Source of the DNA: Capitella teleta
Taxonomy: Eukaryota; Annelida; Polychaeta; Capitellidae
DNA length: 64,000 nucleotides
Direction of reading: 5' to 3'
Assembly: GCA_000328365.1 (NCBI GenBank)
Contig: KB298496.1
Span: forward strand, 70,866 to 134,865
Made by a program: the position numbers and the translations under genes. Shown here piece after piece: positions 22,407 to 33,989 of this stretch (its first letter is position 1; each line of letters starts with the position of its first letter). The notes under the pieces are model-generated. The model worked only from the letters and a program-made list of their open reading frames with translations. It had not been told where the DNA came from and did not search any database.

Positions 22407-23300
22407 CAATGGGAATATTCAGCAAGAAACATCTCCTTTATTAGTCCCAGAGATACTTCCATATTGTTAGATCATTCGCATTGGTTAAACTCAAATGTTT
22501 TATGACAAGCATTATCTCCTTCTCAATTGATTTAGTTAAAGTAGAGGAATCAAGGAAAATGTTAAGCAAGGTTATACATGGATACATCTGTATCGATGGC
22601 CGAGTGGTTAGAATGCAATTAGTTTTAATACAAAATCATATATGGCATGGTTGAGTGTAGATGTTGAGTATAGTTTGTTACTTTGTTTCAACTTTTCAAA
22701 GGCATTGATGTTGTGAGAGTCTGGGAAGAGTTCGAGAGGTAAGATAATGATAGTGAAAATGAATAGTTCAATTAGTTTGATCATTTTTTTTTTTTTGCAT
22801 TTTCAAAGACTATTTCTTGACTGATGTTAGATTTGGACTTTGATGTTTCCTGACATTGGCTCTTCTTATATTATGTGAACGGGAGACGTCATAGATGAGG
22901 AAGTTGGTCAAATTCAGTGGTTTGCACAGAGAAACGATCCTGATGCTCCACCAAAAGCAGTGATATGTCGCAGAGCGCCTCGCTGAGATTCAATCGATTA
23001 TATGTGCTGGGAATTTTTCATTGATTTGCGGATTTCAAGTTACCAGTAGTACCGGTACATGTATTCTTGTTCAGAATTCAAATATTCTTCTCATGGTGTA
23101 AAAAGAATATTACTAAATATATCGTTTTCGACAATGAAAAGTCAGATAATTATTGTCATTAAAATTTTGCATTATTCGTTCAGAGTGGGCCTCACCAGGA
23201 CACCCACATTTTACATCATATAATGATAAGTTATAGGGATTGATGGAGATAAAAGGCTAATATTTGTATTTTGCACCACTGTTCTCAGTTTAACCCCCTC
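22407..23300. other. Intergenic, 5' flank of SLC17
   Basis: AT-rich and without a supported gene. It carries a tRNA A-box-like fragment at 22594-22620. The upstream regulatory sequence of the minus-strand SLC17 gene should lie in the left part, but I see no clear TATA box. Confidence 0.4.
22588..22625 (+). repeat. tRNA-derived fragment (5' half, Ser/Leu-like A box)
   Basis: ATGGCCGAGTGGTTAGAATG is nearly the D-arm/A-box region of eukaryotic tRNA-Ser or tRNA-Leu. What follows does not fold into the rest of a tRNA and no intact B box is seen at the right distance. It is best read as the head of a decayed tRNA-derived SINE or a tRNA pseudogene. Confidence 0.4.
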
Positions 23301-23313
23301 ATATGAGCGAGAT

Positions 23314-24405
23314 ATGTGTCCTCTTGCTATTGTATTTTTTATATATATTTACACTCATCAGAGCATGTCAGCCAAATGGAACGGCTTATCCTCAGCTAGC
23401 TTTGGCTGTCAAAACGGCGTGAAACAGAGCGGAGTCCTGTCGCCGCTTCTGTTCTGCGTATACGTTGATGAGCTGTTGTGTCGACTCAAAGCCCTCAAAA
23501 CAGAATGTCACATTGGCCATACCTTTACTGGTGCCTTTGGGTACGCTGATGACCTGACCTTACTAAGTCCTTCGATTTCAAGCGCTAAAGAGATGCTCCA
23601 CGAATGCGAACGTTTTGCTAATGAGTTTCATGTGCTATTCAATGCAAATAAAAGCATGCATCTAGTACTTAGTAAAAGGATTTTGTTACCTAAACAATGT
23701 ATGTTTTCTTACTCTTAACGGGGACGCAATTAATAAACAATCAAGCGCGAAATTATTGCGTGTAAATATCGGATCTGATTCAGAGTCTTTGAATTTAAAA
23801 CTTGGTGCAATTGATTTGACTTGCAGAACTAATGTACTTTTGTCTAAATTTTCTGATTGTGATTCGAATATTCATTTCTGTTTGTTTAACGCACACAGTA
23901 CAAATTTTTATGCTTCTCCTTTGTGGTGTTTTGAGAATTCTCATTTAAAACAATTAATTATTTCATGGGAAAAATGCATCAAAGAATCTGGCGACTAAGT
24001 CAACGAACCAGATCTTATTTGATTCCACACATTATCTCTAAACCAAATTTATTATATCAGCTTTTATCTCGTTTTATTTCATCCATTGTAAAATTTAAGG
24101 ACAGTCAGAATCCGATTGTTAAATTATGTTATGTTTTAGTTAAGACCAGTTCCTCTGCCGTTGCAAGGAATTTTAGAGTTTTATTGTCTAGCATTAATGT
24201 TAGTATTGTTGATTTGGAGAACCTTTCTATTGAGAAACTCAGGACTCTCTTTAACAATGATGATCACAGTAATGATCAACATGTGTCAGTTGGGCAGGCC
24301 ATTGCCGAATTATGTTCCGTTCGCGATGGGGCCATGTACAGCCCTCTAAACCAACAGGAAGTTGGGGCCCTCATCGAATTCTTAGGTACGAAATTTGTTT
24401 GTATT
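23314..24405 (+). mobile_element. LINE fragment: reverse transcriptase core and C-terminal part
   Basis: Three consecutive frames cover the later half of a LINE ORF2. The first (23314-23715) has NGVKQSGVLSPLLFCVYVDE and GAFGYADDLTLLSP, with the catalytic YADD. The next (to about 23995) has STNFYASPLW, the marker that follows the thumb. The third (23965-24405) is the C-terminal region and ends in ALIEFLGTKFVCI. Frame changes near 23716 and 23970 show the copy is dead. No poly(A) tail is recognised, although a T-rich tract follows at about 24427-24455. It is the same lineage as the fragment at 780-1590 and better preserved. Confidence 0.8.
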
Positions 24406-24408
24406 TGA

Positions 24409-25841
24409 AATAATATAATAATTTACTTTTGTTTTTTCTTTTCTTTTTTTTTCACTTACATCTCCACAATTCTGTGACAGGTTTGTTACAAAATAAATGA
24501 TATGTATATATCATTGTATGACATTGGCACATTATATCAAAAAAGTAAATCTGCGACACATCACCACTGGTGTTGCCAAGGAGCAGTACATTATAATATC
24601 TTTTGCCCCACAAGGATTTCCATGTTAAATAAATGCCTGTTGACCTTAACTGATCATAAAGGGGTTAGGTCAAAGGTCAGGTGAGGGGAGGAACGCATCT
24701 TGATCTTCACAAGAATTCATTGATCAAATATAGTCACATGACCTGAGTTGATATTGAAGAGATAAAGATAACATTTTCCCAACATTGAATAAAAAGTATT
24801 AAATACCGCAGAAATTTAGGCCCATTAGAATTTCACAATTAAGGGTGTTGTGGACATTACATCATTAGTATAAATAAATGTAAAATATTTTATTTTCACT
24901 ATTTTGTAATAATTAACAATAATTATGAGTGCAAATTAAACAAGTTCAGCCTCAGTCTCAATCAAGTCTTGTATCATTCCATAACATTCCCCAACATATA
25001 TGGCTACATGTTCCAATGGTCGAATGGATCTTAATTTAAAATTGAATATCAGCTTAATTACAATTTTAATTTACAAGTCATCATCCATCACTGTTGCATG
25101 CATATAATTATGTGATGAATTATGACAATTTAATGATTGATTATCATTGTTATTCATTTAATCATGATTGTAATAATCATAATTACCATGATTATGTCAG
25201 CTGGCCACTGGCTTAGTGGCTAGCTTTAAGCTTAAAGTTTAACTTAAAGTTAAAGCTTAGCTTGTGAGTACGAATACATTTACATTACATATATATTGTT
25301 GAGCAAATACTAGTCACTCACAGACGTGATCAGGGGTCCTGAGCTCGACTTCTTCGTCAAGAAGCGGTCTATTCACCTCCAGGTCATCGTCATTGTCTTC
25401 CCTGATCATCTTATCGGGAGTTTATCGCTTAAGAAGAACGTTTAAGTCTCATCGCATTGTTTTGTGTTTAGATGTGCAGGTCATGTGACTACGTTATGAT
25501 CACATGATTCAGATGACCGTAAACTTAATTTCTCAACACTGCGCGCTCTGATTCGTGTATGTTAGATTTTTCCATTAGGTCAACATATAAAGATAATTTT
25601 GTTTTTAATTTATCCCATCAATCTCTTTGTCGCAAATGAAAGCTATTTTATACAACGTTTCATCATTTTAGTATATTCTCAAGGACTTAGCGCGCGAAAA
25701 TATAGATGTTGTGTTGTTTAGATTTACGGTGCTGAACCAGATGTCATGGTTGGTTGCTACGGGAGTGGAAGGCGACATGCATGGGTGAAGAAGAACCGAG
25801 GAAGGGAATGTCATTCTGATCAAAACTGATCGCTGGCTGCT
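24409..25841. other. AT-rich intergenic region upstream of ADAM17
   Basis: No gene seen. It contains dense AT-rich imperfect palindromes at about 25080-25200 (repeats of atgatta/taatcat) and 25221-25260 (agcttaaag/ctttaagct). The last 150 nt are richer in GC and should contain the ADAM17 promoter; no TATA box stands out. Confidence 0.4.
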
Positions 25842-28800
25842 ATGGCTTCGCTTCTGAATGTTGTTCTGGTTGTACTTTGGTACTCTCTTTTAGTATCAGG
25901 TAAATGACCGTCAGTAGGGAACTATAAATGTTATCTAAGATTATTATATCAATATATGGATATAATTATCATTATTATGATATATTATAACTGTATAATG
26001 TAATTATATATTATACAGGGTATAGCATAGATAAATAGGGCGAGGTCTGCGTACCTCGGTCTCGCTGTAGTATGTCAGCTAAATACAGGGGTATGCTTTC
26101 CAATGCTTTAGTCTTTACCATTCAATCTGGCCCGCAGGTAACTCTACAAATGAAAAACAAAAATATTACACTTTTTGTCCCCTCAAAATGTATTTTCAAT
26201 TTCAACTGGAGCGCAGGCCAGATTCAATCAAAATAGTACCATAAAGGAAGAATATTGTTCTTTTATGAAGATACTTAATTGATTTTGCTTGATTTGTGAC
26301 ACGCACGATTTACAATCAACAATATCTCCCCGCATTGAAAGCCAGACAAATTGTCATTTCCTCGAAGATATCAATGGTATATATTTCTGTAAGTGGTAAA
26401 ATTTGGTGCTCAGATGTGCGTCAGTGATACATGTAGAATAGGAATTATTTTTCTCGCTTTGAAGTGTAATATATATATATATATATATATAAATATAGCC
26501 TGTAATGACATAAATTAATTATTGCCACTTGCAAACAAATGTCGCGAACAGGAGGAGGTCTTCACAAGAGACTGAAGCATTATGAAACTCTGCACCGGAA
26601 TGACCTCAGCCGGCACACGATCGTGAAGAGAAGTGCCGACCTCAACAGCGTATTTGCTCAACAGAAAATCATCTCCCTCAAAGCATTTGGAAGGTGTTTA
26701 CACGCTCATTAATTATTCACTTATGATTTTATTGTGTTCTTATTTCAGAAATTTTGACCTGCACCTGCAGAAACAACGAGGTCTGCTGAGCAGCTCCTTC
26801 AAAGCGATTACTGTGTTTGGAAATTCCTCCATTGAAGACATATACATTGATGCTGAGGATTTCTTTGAGGGTTACGTTCAAGGTGCGTTATCTATAGACT
26901 TAAAACAGAATCTTCAGATCATTGCCGCAATCAGATGACCCCAGGGCATCAAAGGTCAGAGCGCACTTTGAGGGCGATGACCTCGTGGCCACTATTTGGA
27001 TGTTAGGGGAAGTCTACAGCATTGAGGTGAGTGCTGCTCTAACGTGTCATGCGCTGACCTTTGCTCTTTGACCCCTCAGCCATCATGGCGTCATTTGCCG
27101 GAGTCAGCAGATTACAGCATGATAGCGTACCGTGCGTCTGATCTGATCCGAGATCGCCAAGACAATCCGGAGGGCCACGCTGGGTGAGTCAGTCATGTGT
27201 GGCGCAGATAAAAAACCACCACTTGTTTCAGCTCTAACTTCTGTGGGTTTGTGCACGCGGATATGGACGAGGCATCTGCTGAGAGGCACCCTCCCCCTGA
27301 CGACCCCACCTCATCAAAGAAAACACCAGGTGCCGTAAAAGGCGCCTTTTCTTCCGGAGTCTGACTTTATTTTCTCAAAGGAAAGCGAAATAAGCGACAA
27401 GTTGATTCGCACAACACGTGTCCTGTGATGCTCGTTGCTGATTATCATTTCTTTAATAAAGTTGGAGGTCAAAGTGTTGCAGCCTCGGCTTCATATTTGG
27501 TGAGCTAATTATTCTGACCTTCTGACCCTTAACCTAAATAAGAAATTCCTCCTCAGCTTGGAGTCATTTCTCGAGTTGATTCAATTTACCGTGCGACCAA
27601 TTTCGGAAGTGGGTACTCAGGTATTGGGCTGGAAATCCAAGGGGTAAGAGTTATGAGGCGGAGGTTGAGAAATAAATGTGAACACGTCACAATCATCAGC
27701 TCATCATTCACCAAGAACCCACTCCGGTCGCATCAGGAGAAACTCACTACAACATGGAGCAGGAAGTCTGGGACACGAGTGCCTTGCTTACGGTTCATGC
27801 CACGCTAATTGCATCCCCCTTCATTGCAAATGTCTTTCACAGACGTTTGGCAAGAATTCCAAGTGGGCCGACTACTGCCTGGTGCATCTCTTCACCTTCC
27901 TTGCTTTCAGCAATGGAGTCCTGGGTCTCGGCTGGATTGCTTCGTCTGCATCCAACCAGGCTGGCGGCATCTGCTCACCAAGTAAGAGGCAGTTGCCATG
28001 GTGACGGCTGCTTCATTGAATGTTTCAGGTTCAGGGGGAACACACTACAACACAGCATGGACTTCTCATGCCAACAAGTACGGCACTCGACTCTTAACTC
28101 AGGAATCGGATTTGGTGACAGCTCACGGTAAGCTTGTTTGTTTGGTGTTTTATTTCCACTCATCCTGAATTTGGTTCTTTTTCTCAACCTCCTCTCTTCA
28201 TCAAACAAAGAATTTGGTGAGTTATGCTTTGATCAACTCCTCATTACTTTTGATGTTGACCTTTGATTTCTCGTGTCAAAGGTCACAACTGGGGCAGCCC
28301 CCATGATCCTTTCAGTAATGAGTGCACACCTGATTCGAATGGAGGGGGAAAGTTCCTCATGTACACGTACTCCGTCTCGGGAACTGAGTCTAACAACGAG
28401 GTGCTTGCTCTTACCTGAATGTGCTCTGAACCAGATTGACGTTCACTTTCACAGCTGTTCTCCCCTTGTTCCAAGCGATCGGTTCTTGCCGTGTTGCAAG
28501 CAAAGGCCGCGAACTGCTTCTCGGGTAAATCAGCCGTTTGGTGATGTTGTGGTAAACTGATTTATTGTGTAGAGAAGAGCAACTCATACTGTGGGAACTT
28601 CCTCGTGGAGGAGTCCGAAGAGTGTGACGCTGGGTCGAGGGGCAGAGAGGGTATTGACCCCTGCTGTGACGCACAGTGTCGCTTCAAAGGTGACGCTGTT
28701 TGCAGGTGAAGCGCGTGACTCTGCTCAATGTTTTTCATTCGTGCGCTGTTTCCAGTGACTCTAACTCCTTGTGCTGCCAGAATTGCAAAGCGGCGCCTGC

Positions 28801-29823
28801 AACGTTTGTTTGCAGTGAGGCCAGCAACTCAAGCACTTCATGCACTGGAGATGCACACTGCGAGTGAGTTCATCTTGCGTTCATTAACATTGAGTTATTT
28901 TGATTTCCTGATCAGTGGCTCTTCATTTGATTGTCCAAATCCTGCCAACAAAGACGACGGAACATCGTGTGTGGATCGGTAGGAGTTTCCTATTCCCATT
29001 CCCTCATTCGAGGATCCTGTTTTTCAGCGGTTCCTGTACGGCTGGTGTTTGCGTTGCCCTCTGTGAATCTAAAAATCTGACATCGTGCATTTGTGACGCT
29101 GGTGGGTTGTGCTTGTGCTTCTCTATTGAAATAACTGTACTTGCTGTTCTAGTTGAAGATTCCTGCAAGTTCTGCTGTCGTAAAGGCAATGGACCATGTG
29201 AAGTGTATGGCGCCAGTACAGGACAGACTGCTATTGACCTCGCAAATGGCAAGAGCTGTCTGCAGGGATCCTGTAAGGAGGTATGTTTGAATTAATTCAA
29301 TTGGATCCTTGCAATAATGTCTACAATGCAGGGTGTTTGCGAGACGGAGATTCGCAGCGTCACGGATCGATTGTGGAGCGTTATTTCAGATCTGAGTGTG
29401 GATTTAATTTGTGAGTGAAGAGGATTTATAGGAGGTTTTAATTGAAAAAAAATTTTCACTCCCTGCAGTGGAGATCATGAGAGACAACATCGTCATAGCG
29501 ACTGTTCTCATTTCGTTGGTTCTGTACATTCCTCTCTGTCTCATCGTGTATTGCATCGTGAGTGAATTCTTCTCCTCATTATGCAATTTTAACTGATCTC
29601 GTGTTCATTTCTAGGATCGAAAAAGGAATAAATTGGAAAAGGAAACCGTTGAGTGGCACAACAGAGATGTGAGTACTTTGCACATTGAAAGATTTCATTA
29701 TCTGATTAATTATCCATTTCTCAGAATGAAAATCTGATATCAGACAAGGATAGTCGTGTGATACGTCCCACTCACCGTAGAAAGCGGCCAGTGCGTGCGA
29801 GTACTTCCCTTGGTCCTCTCTGA
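25842..29823 (+). CDS. ADAM17: ADAM17 (TACE)-type membrane metalloprotease sheddase
   Basis: Twenty-three exons, 2,187 nt, 728 residues: 25842-25899, 26552-26693, 26749-26882, 26935-27026, 27080-27183, 27232-27329, 27381-27499, 27557-27643, 27700-27792, 27843-27981, 28029-28127, 28211-28216, 28282-28400, 28455-28524, 28573-28705, 28756-28863, 28916-28978, 29028-29101, 29153-29280, 29332-29410, 29469-29557, 29615-29668, 29725-29823. Order: signal peptide; prodomain with cysteine switch NFCGFV (Cys181); furin site RNKR (212-215); zinc motif [12 protein letters not shown] (388-399); disintegrin-like region ([16 protein letters not shown]); membrane-proximal cysteine domain ([14 protein letters not shown]); juxtamembrane helix ([12 protein letters not shown]), as in the CANDIS segment; membrane helix about 655-677; 51-residue tail. 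It has no EGF repeat. The match is closer to ADAM17 than ADAM10 in the prodomain and membrane-proximal domain. It should shed ectodomains of membrane ligands and receptors. The tail is much shorter than in human ADAM17 (824 residues). Exon 12 is only 6 nt. Confidence 0.95.
28211..28216 (+). CDS. ADAM17: 6-nt microexon inside the ADAM17 zinc motif
   Basis: AACAAAG|AATTTG|GTGAGT. Introns are 83 nt (28128-28210) and 65 nt (28217-28281). Joined in phase 1 it supplies Glu389, Phe390 and the first base of Gly391, turning ...AH + GHNWGSPHD into [12 protein letters not shown]. Without it the catalytic Glu is missing and the motif reads HGHNWG, so inclusion is needed for activity. Both flanking acceptors end AAAG rather than CAG. 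Confidence 0.88.
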
Positions 29824-30891
29824 ATATTCACGTCACATTGGGAGTCCATACTCCTGTTGCTTCCGCTGAGCAAACATCTTCATATCTCTGGGATTTAACT
29901 TTTTGTCTTAATTATAGTGGCTTATAATTAATTGGTGTATTTTGTATTGTAATTATCAATAATATCAATAATGCTATTTGGTGTGATTCATTCATTGACC
30001 TTGCATATCATTATCATAATTAATATCATAATTATCATAATTGTATTCTAAGTATTGAAACTTATGAATATCATGTGATTATTTCCCTGCTGAATACTTT
30101 GACATTCTAACTGGTTTTTCTGTGATAAATTTATTTCTCTGCCTGTATGTGGTATTTTTATTATAATAATGCACTGAATCTCATGCTGATCTTTTATAGA
30201 TTTTTATTTCTTCTCATAGGTGTAATTTTATTGCATTTTATCTCATCAACATATATAACTTTTAATGTATTACCAATTTTATTATCTTATCCAAGATTTT
30301 TTTATTTTTATTTCTGGGAATTAAAAAACATGTTTCTATGCATTTTCATTCTTTTCTTTACTTTTCATCTTCTTAATTTGGTTAGCATTGGTATTTAAAT
30401 ATCTCTCTACACATATCAAATGTCACAAATTTCATTGATTTATTATTGATGAGCTTAGAGCATTAGCCCATTTAGCTGATATCTGGAAACACCAAGCTGT
30501 ATCCTAACTTCGAAAGTTTCAAAAAAAAGATTCTCGGATTAGGGTTGTACAACCGATATTAATTATTTTTAATGATATTAAGATGCATGCAGGAGTTGAC
30601 TGGCAACTTATATCTCATTAATCAGCCAATTCTACTTAAAACCTGCTAATAATGGTACAGGTGAGATTTATTATTTACATCTATAATCAAGGTCGGATTT
30701 GTGAAAAGGTCACATTTACGAGGTCCGGCTTTATGACTTGATATTCTCGGGTACATGTAATTTAGAAACTTCACTAGCGATCATAACGTTTTTTGATGCG
30801 TTATGATTTTGTGCTTTGAGAAATATCTGCGCGTTGTTGATGTGAGGCAGGAGTGACTGATTCGTCCTTTGGAGGAAATTAATTTATAAAC
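29824..30891. other. Intergenic region ADAM17 to MRPL20
   Basis: AT-rich; the 3' UTR of ADAM17 and then the upstream region of MRPL20. No additional gene. A frame of 83 codons at 30147-30398 is Phe/Leu/Ile-rich only because the DNA is T-rich. Confidence 0.5.
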
Positions 30892-31736
30892 ATGGTTTTC
30901 CTAAGTTTACCGTTATTCTCCCGGTCTAAAAGACTGGTAATGGGATCAAACAGATTCTACAAAATCCAACAAATGCTCAGATTCACATGGGTAAGAGATG
31001 CTCGACTGGAGACGTATCGTGCTTGGTGGGCGATAATACCGACAATATGGCATACTTGGGCTCATTTGACATTTTCCCCAATCAACGTCCAATGCAGGGA
31101 TTTACTGTGCACCATGTGCATATTGTATTCATTGATTAACTTGCTACTTCCTATCAGTGTCATTATCCTCAAATTTCTCGTTCAGCATTACAGGCACAGA
31201 GGCAGGAACTGTTACAGCATTGGCATCCGTAACATGCGAAGAGCGTTACGCTACTCAACCATGTGGCGCAAGTTGAAGAAGATCCAGCAAACCGAGGTTT
31301 GTTGCACTCTGTTCACTCACGCATGACCTAGTCCCCTGCGCAATCCTTCAGCTTTTCAACCAGCGCCTCGAGGCGGCGGCCAATGAACATAATATGAACA
31401 GAGTTCCTTTCATGGAGGGCTTAGCGAGGGTGAGTTATCAGCTCCGTTTCATCAGGACGTTCATCAACATTCTCTCTTTGCTGCAGAGTCAGATTCAACT
31501 GGATCGTAAAGTTCTCACGGATCTTGCCATTTATGAACCTAGAACGTTTCAGGTTTGTTCTGAACCTGAACGAAATGAAATCTGAATTAATTTATTCACA
31601 GAGTTTGACTGATGTTTCCAAGAAGCGATTATCTGAGGAAGGTATGAGTGGCATGATGCAGATAATGCCCAGGAAAGACGTAATCACGCAGCAATCTCTG
31701 AGGAAGTGGAGCGCGTATTATAAGGCGCGAAAGTGA
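30892..31736 (+). CDS. MRPL20: Mitochondrial ribosomal protein L20 (bL20m)
   Basis: Five exons: 30892-30990, 31186-31296, 31352-31429, 31487-31552, 31602-31736, all with phase 0 junctions; 162 residues. The start MVFLSLPLF matches the conserved MVFLTAQLW-like N-terminus of animal MRPL20. Later come the basic HYRHRGRNCYSIGIRNMRRA block, typical of bL20 rRNA binding, and SQIQLDRKVLTDLAIYEPRT, the most diagnostic segment. The family role is structural: an early-assembly protein of the mitochondrial large subunit that binds 16S-type rRNA. The C-terminal ~40 residues are divergent. The length is close to the human protein (149). AATAAA follows at 31750. Confidence 0.93.
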
Positions 31737-31749
31737 TCGGAATTGAGTT

Positions 31750-31755
31750 TAATAA
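31750..31755 (+). promoter_or_regulatory. MRPL20: Polyadenylation signal, MRPL20
   Basis: AATAAA 13 nt after the TGA at 31734-31736. Confidence 0.75.
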
Positions 31756-32048
31756 ATGGAATTTTTATGTGTAACTATTTCAAGTGACTTTGTGTATCTC
31801 AGGCTGTATTACCCTCTAGTCTCAGTCTTCAGTGGTTGTTTATTTTTAGCCTCAGCTCTGTTTTGAACCTGCTGACCTCTATTTAAATGCCGGGGGATTT
31901 AAACGTCTGCAGATAGATTCTATTGCGCGCAATCGTTGCTATTTTAGCCTGATGTAGGTATTATTTCATGGATGAAACATTGATTACATGTAGTAATACG
32001 CTGTTTTACTACACATTGCAGTTGACCATGGCTTCTGCAGATGTTTCT

Positions 32049-32300
32049 AAATTCTTGTAATAATGTTTTATCAAATGAAACATTGTTTTTCTTAGTTTTT
32101 TTAGTTCTGACTATGGGTTCTTAAAAAAATTCAGCATCTGTAGATGCATTTTGGTATAAAGAATATTAGTTTATGTTGAGAAATGGCTGAGATATGATTT
32201 TTTCAATATTGTACATCCGAAGTTGTACAAATTCTGAAATTAATGTGGCAGAAAGAGGAATACGGGTCCTAAGATATAAAGGTGCAAGAAGGGTTAAAAC
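32049..32300 (-). repeat. Unclassified interspersed repeat, copy 2 (inverted)
   Basis: Reverse-complement counterpart of 8599-8850, lying between the convergent MRPL20 and ADA genes. It is nearly collinear over its full length with only small indels. The shared outer limits (starting TTAACCCTTC and ending near TACAAGAATTT in copy 1 orientation) give a provisional consensus end to end. Confidence 0.8.
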
Positions 32301-32434
32301 AACAGTCCCGGTAATGGAAGAACCTGCATGACTTCCTTTGACAACTCAATGATACATTTTAGTACATAAAATGCAGGCAAAGTGGCTTTTACTGGAATTG
32401 GAGACCCAAAGGCACATGGCAAAAGTCAGGCAGA

Positions 32435-32440
32435 TTTATT
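32435..32440 (-). promoter_or_regulatory. ADA: Polyadenylation signal, ADA
   Basis: AATAAA on the minus strand, about 40 nt past the TGA at 32481. Confidence 0.65.
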
Positions 32441-32480
32441 GAAATAATTGTGACCGCAGCAGAACCCCATACACTTGAAT

Positions 32481-33989
32481 TCATAGCTTCATTCCGTATT
32501 CCTCGCATAGATTTGCATACAAAGCAGCCTTCTCAGCCTCCGGAAGAAAAGCTGCCTTAGCTGCATGCAAATTCTGTTGAAAAGATACAAAGCTATCATA
32601 ATGAATCAGAATGTGAAATGTAAATCTTACGGCTGTCATGATATCTTGGGGCGTGAGTCCATACTTGCTAATGATGAAATTATACTCGTCTGTCAGAGTG
32701 GATCCTGTAATAACCGGATCATCTGTGCTTACGGAGAAACTGGCCTTGTTAGCAACCATGCTGCAAGAGAACGAATAAGCGGTGAAAAGCATGAATTATT
32801 GAAGCCACCTCTGCAAGGCGTGTTCCTCAAAATCTGCCGTCACCGATCCTGTGATGATGCTGGAGATTGGACACATCTCCAAGTGCATCTGTGTCTGCAC
32901 GATGCGACCAAAGACGTCTTTGCAATCCAGGGCATGGTAGCCGTGTCCCAGGCGGTCGCACAGCATGTCGTCCATTGCCTCCAAGACGTTGGCCGATGTT
33001 CCGTTTTCTCCTGCGTGCACTGTGCGTTTGATGCCCAGTTTGGCCGCTTCCTGTGAACGTGAGTCAAGAGAAAAAATAAGAGATGGGTAAGAGTTTCTGT
33101 CACCTGGAACACTGCAATATGCTGCACGTGAGTGGGGTCTACTTCAGTCATGTTCTCATCTCCAGCAAGGTCAATTCCAACAACACCTTGACCTTTGAAC
33201 TCTATACAAAGGTCAAGGATCTCTTGGGACCATTCTACAAGTGAAACATAACTTGTAATACATACTTGCATTTTATACTTATAATATTCCTGCCTGGTTT
33301 GTGTCGCATGCAAGTCAGAATCAGTCGCATTTTGACGTTGAAATCTTTCTCTCCTCTCTCGAATCCTCTCAGCGCCTGAACCACAACTTCACGTGGTGTT
33401 GCCATTCCTTCCTTCGATGCGCGTCCTTCGCTTGTGTCTGACAACAGGTGAGGACACAGCCGCACCTCCGAATACACAATGTTGTCTCGAGCGCTGTCCT
33501 CACATAATTCGTAAGATATCCGCTCGACTGCTTCCTGGTCGCCACTGGGAAATTTCACATGATATTGCACGGATTTATTTAACCAGAGAATTGAAACTCA
33601 CATCAAAACTGGCGTAAATATCGCAAACTTTTGGAGAAATCTTGTCAAACAGACCGGGGAATCCACAGCGATGTAGATCAGCTGCTTCAGCTCATCAGCG
33701 CTCTTAACTCCAAGGTCAATGCCCTTCTTCCTGAAGGTCAACTTTTTGATGAAATGGACAACTCAAAAGAAAGGACTCACTGCGCTAGTTCGTATATGGT
33801 CGAAGGACGTACAGCTCCGTCTAAATGAATGTGCAACTCAACCTGTTATGCAAGTACATGTGTGGAAGTTTATTCAAGTTAGTCAACTGACTAATTAGTT
33901 AATGTAAATTATGTATATTATATATAAAGAAATACAAATAATATAATTTATATTACCTTTGATTTTGGGAGATTTGAGACAAGAGCCAT
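32481..33989 (-). CDS. ADA: Adenosine deaminase (ADA1 type)
   Basis: Eight exons in coding order: 33989-33957, 33842-33781, 33730-33602, 33544-33294, 33234-33104, 33050-32809, 32760-32631, 32573-32481; 1,071 nt, 356 residues (human 363). It hydrolyses adenosine and deoxyadenosine to inosine and deoxyinosine in purine salvage, in the cytosol; no signal peptide is seen. Metal and catalytic residues are all present: HIHLDGA (two zinc His), VHAGE (zinc His and catalytic Glu), RLGHGYH (catalytic His) and STDDP (zinc Asp and substrate Asp). CMRHKPEWSQ, GIDLAGDE and EMCPISS also match ADA1 rather than the ADAL or CECR1/ADGF branches. The start MALVSNLPKSKVELHIHLDG aligns with the N-terminus of vertebrate ADA. 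The junction between exons 4 and 5 uses a GC donor (33293-33292). Confidence 0.95.

Noticed and set aside
28681-28700. Alternative donor GTGACG at about 28690 for ADAM17 exon 15
   Set aside because: It would put the next exon in the wrong frame. Using the donor at 28706 gives [16 protein letters not shown], matching the conserved ADAM17 cysteine pattern.
30147-30398. Hydrophobic 83-codon frame resembling a membrane protein
   Set aside because: T-rich intergenic DNA gives Phe/Leu/Ile by composition alone; it is not conserved-looking and lacks gene signals.
32565-33056. Plus-strand frame of 163 codons
   Set aside because: Antisense to ADA exons 6 to 8, crossing their introns; the sense strand has all catalytic motifs of adenosine deaminase.
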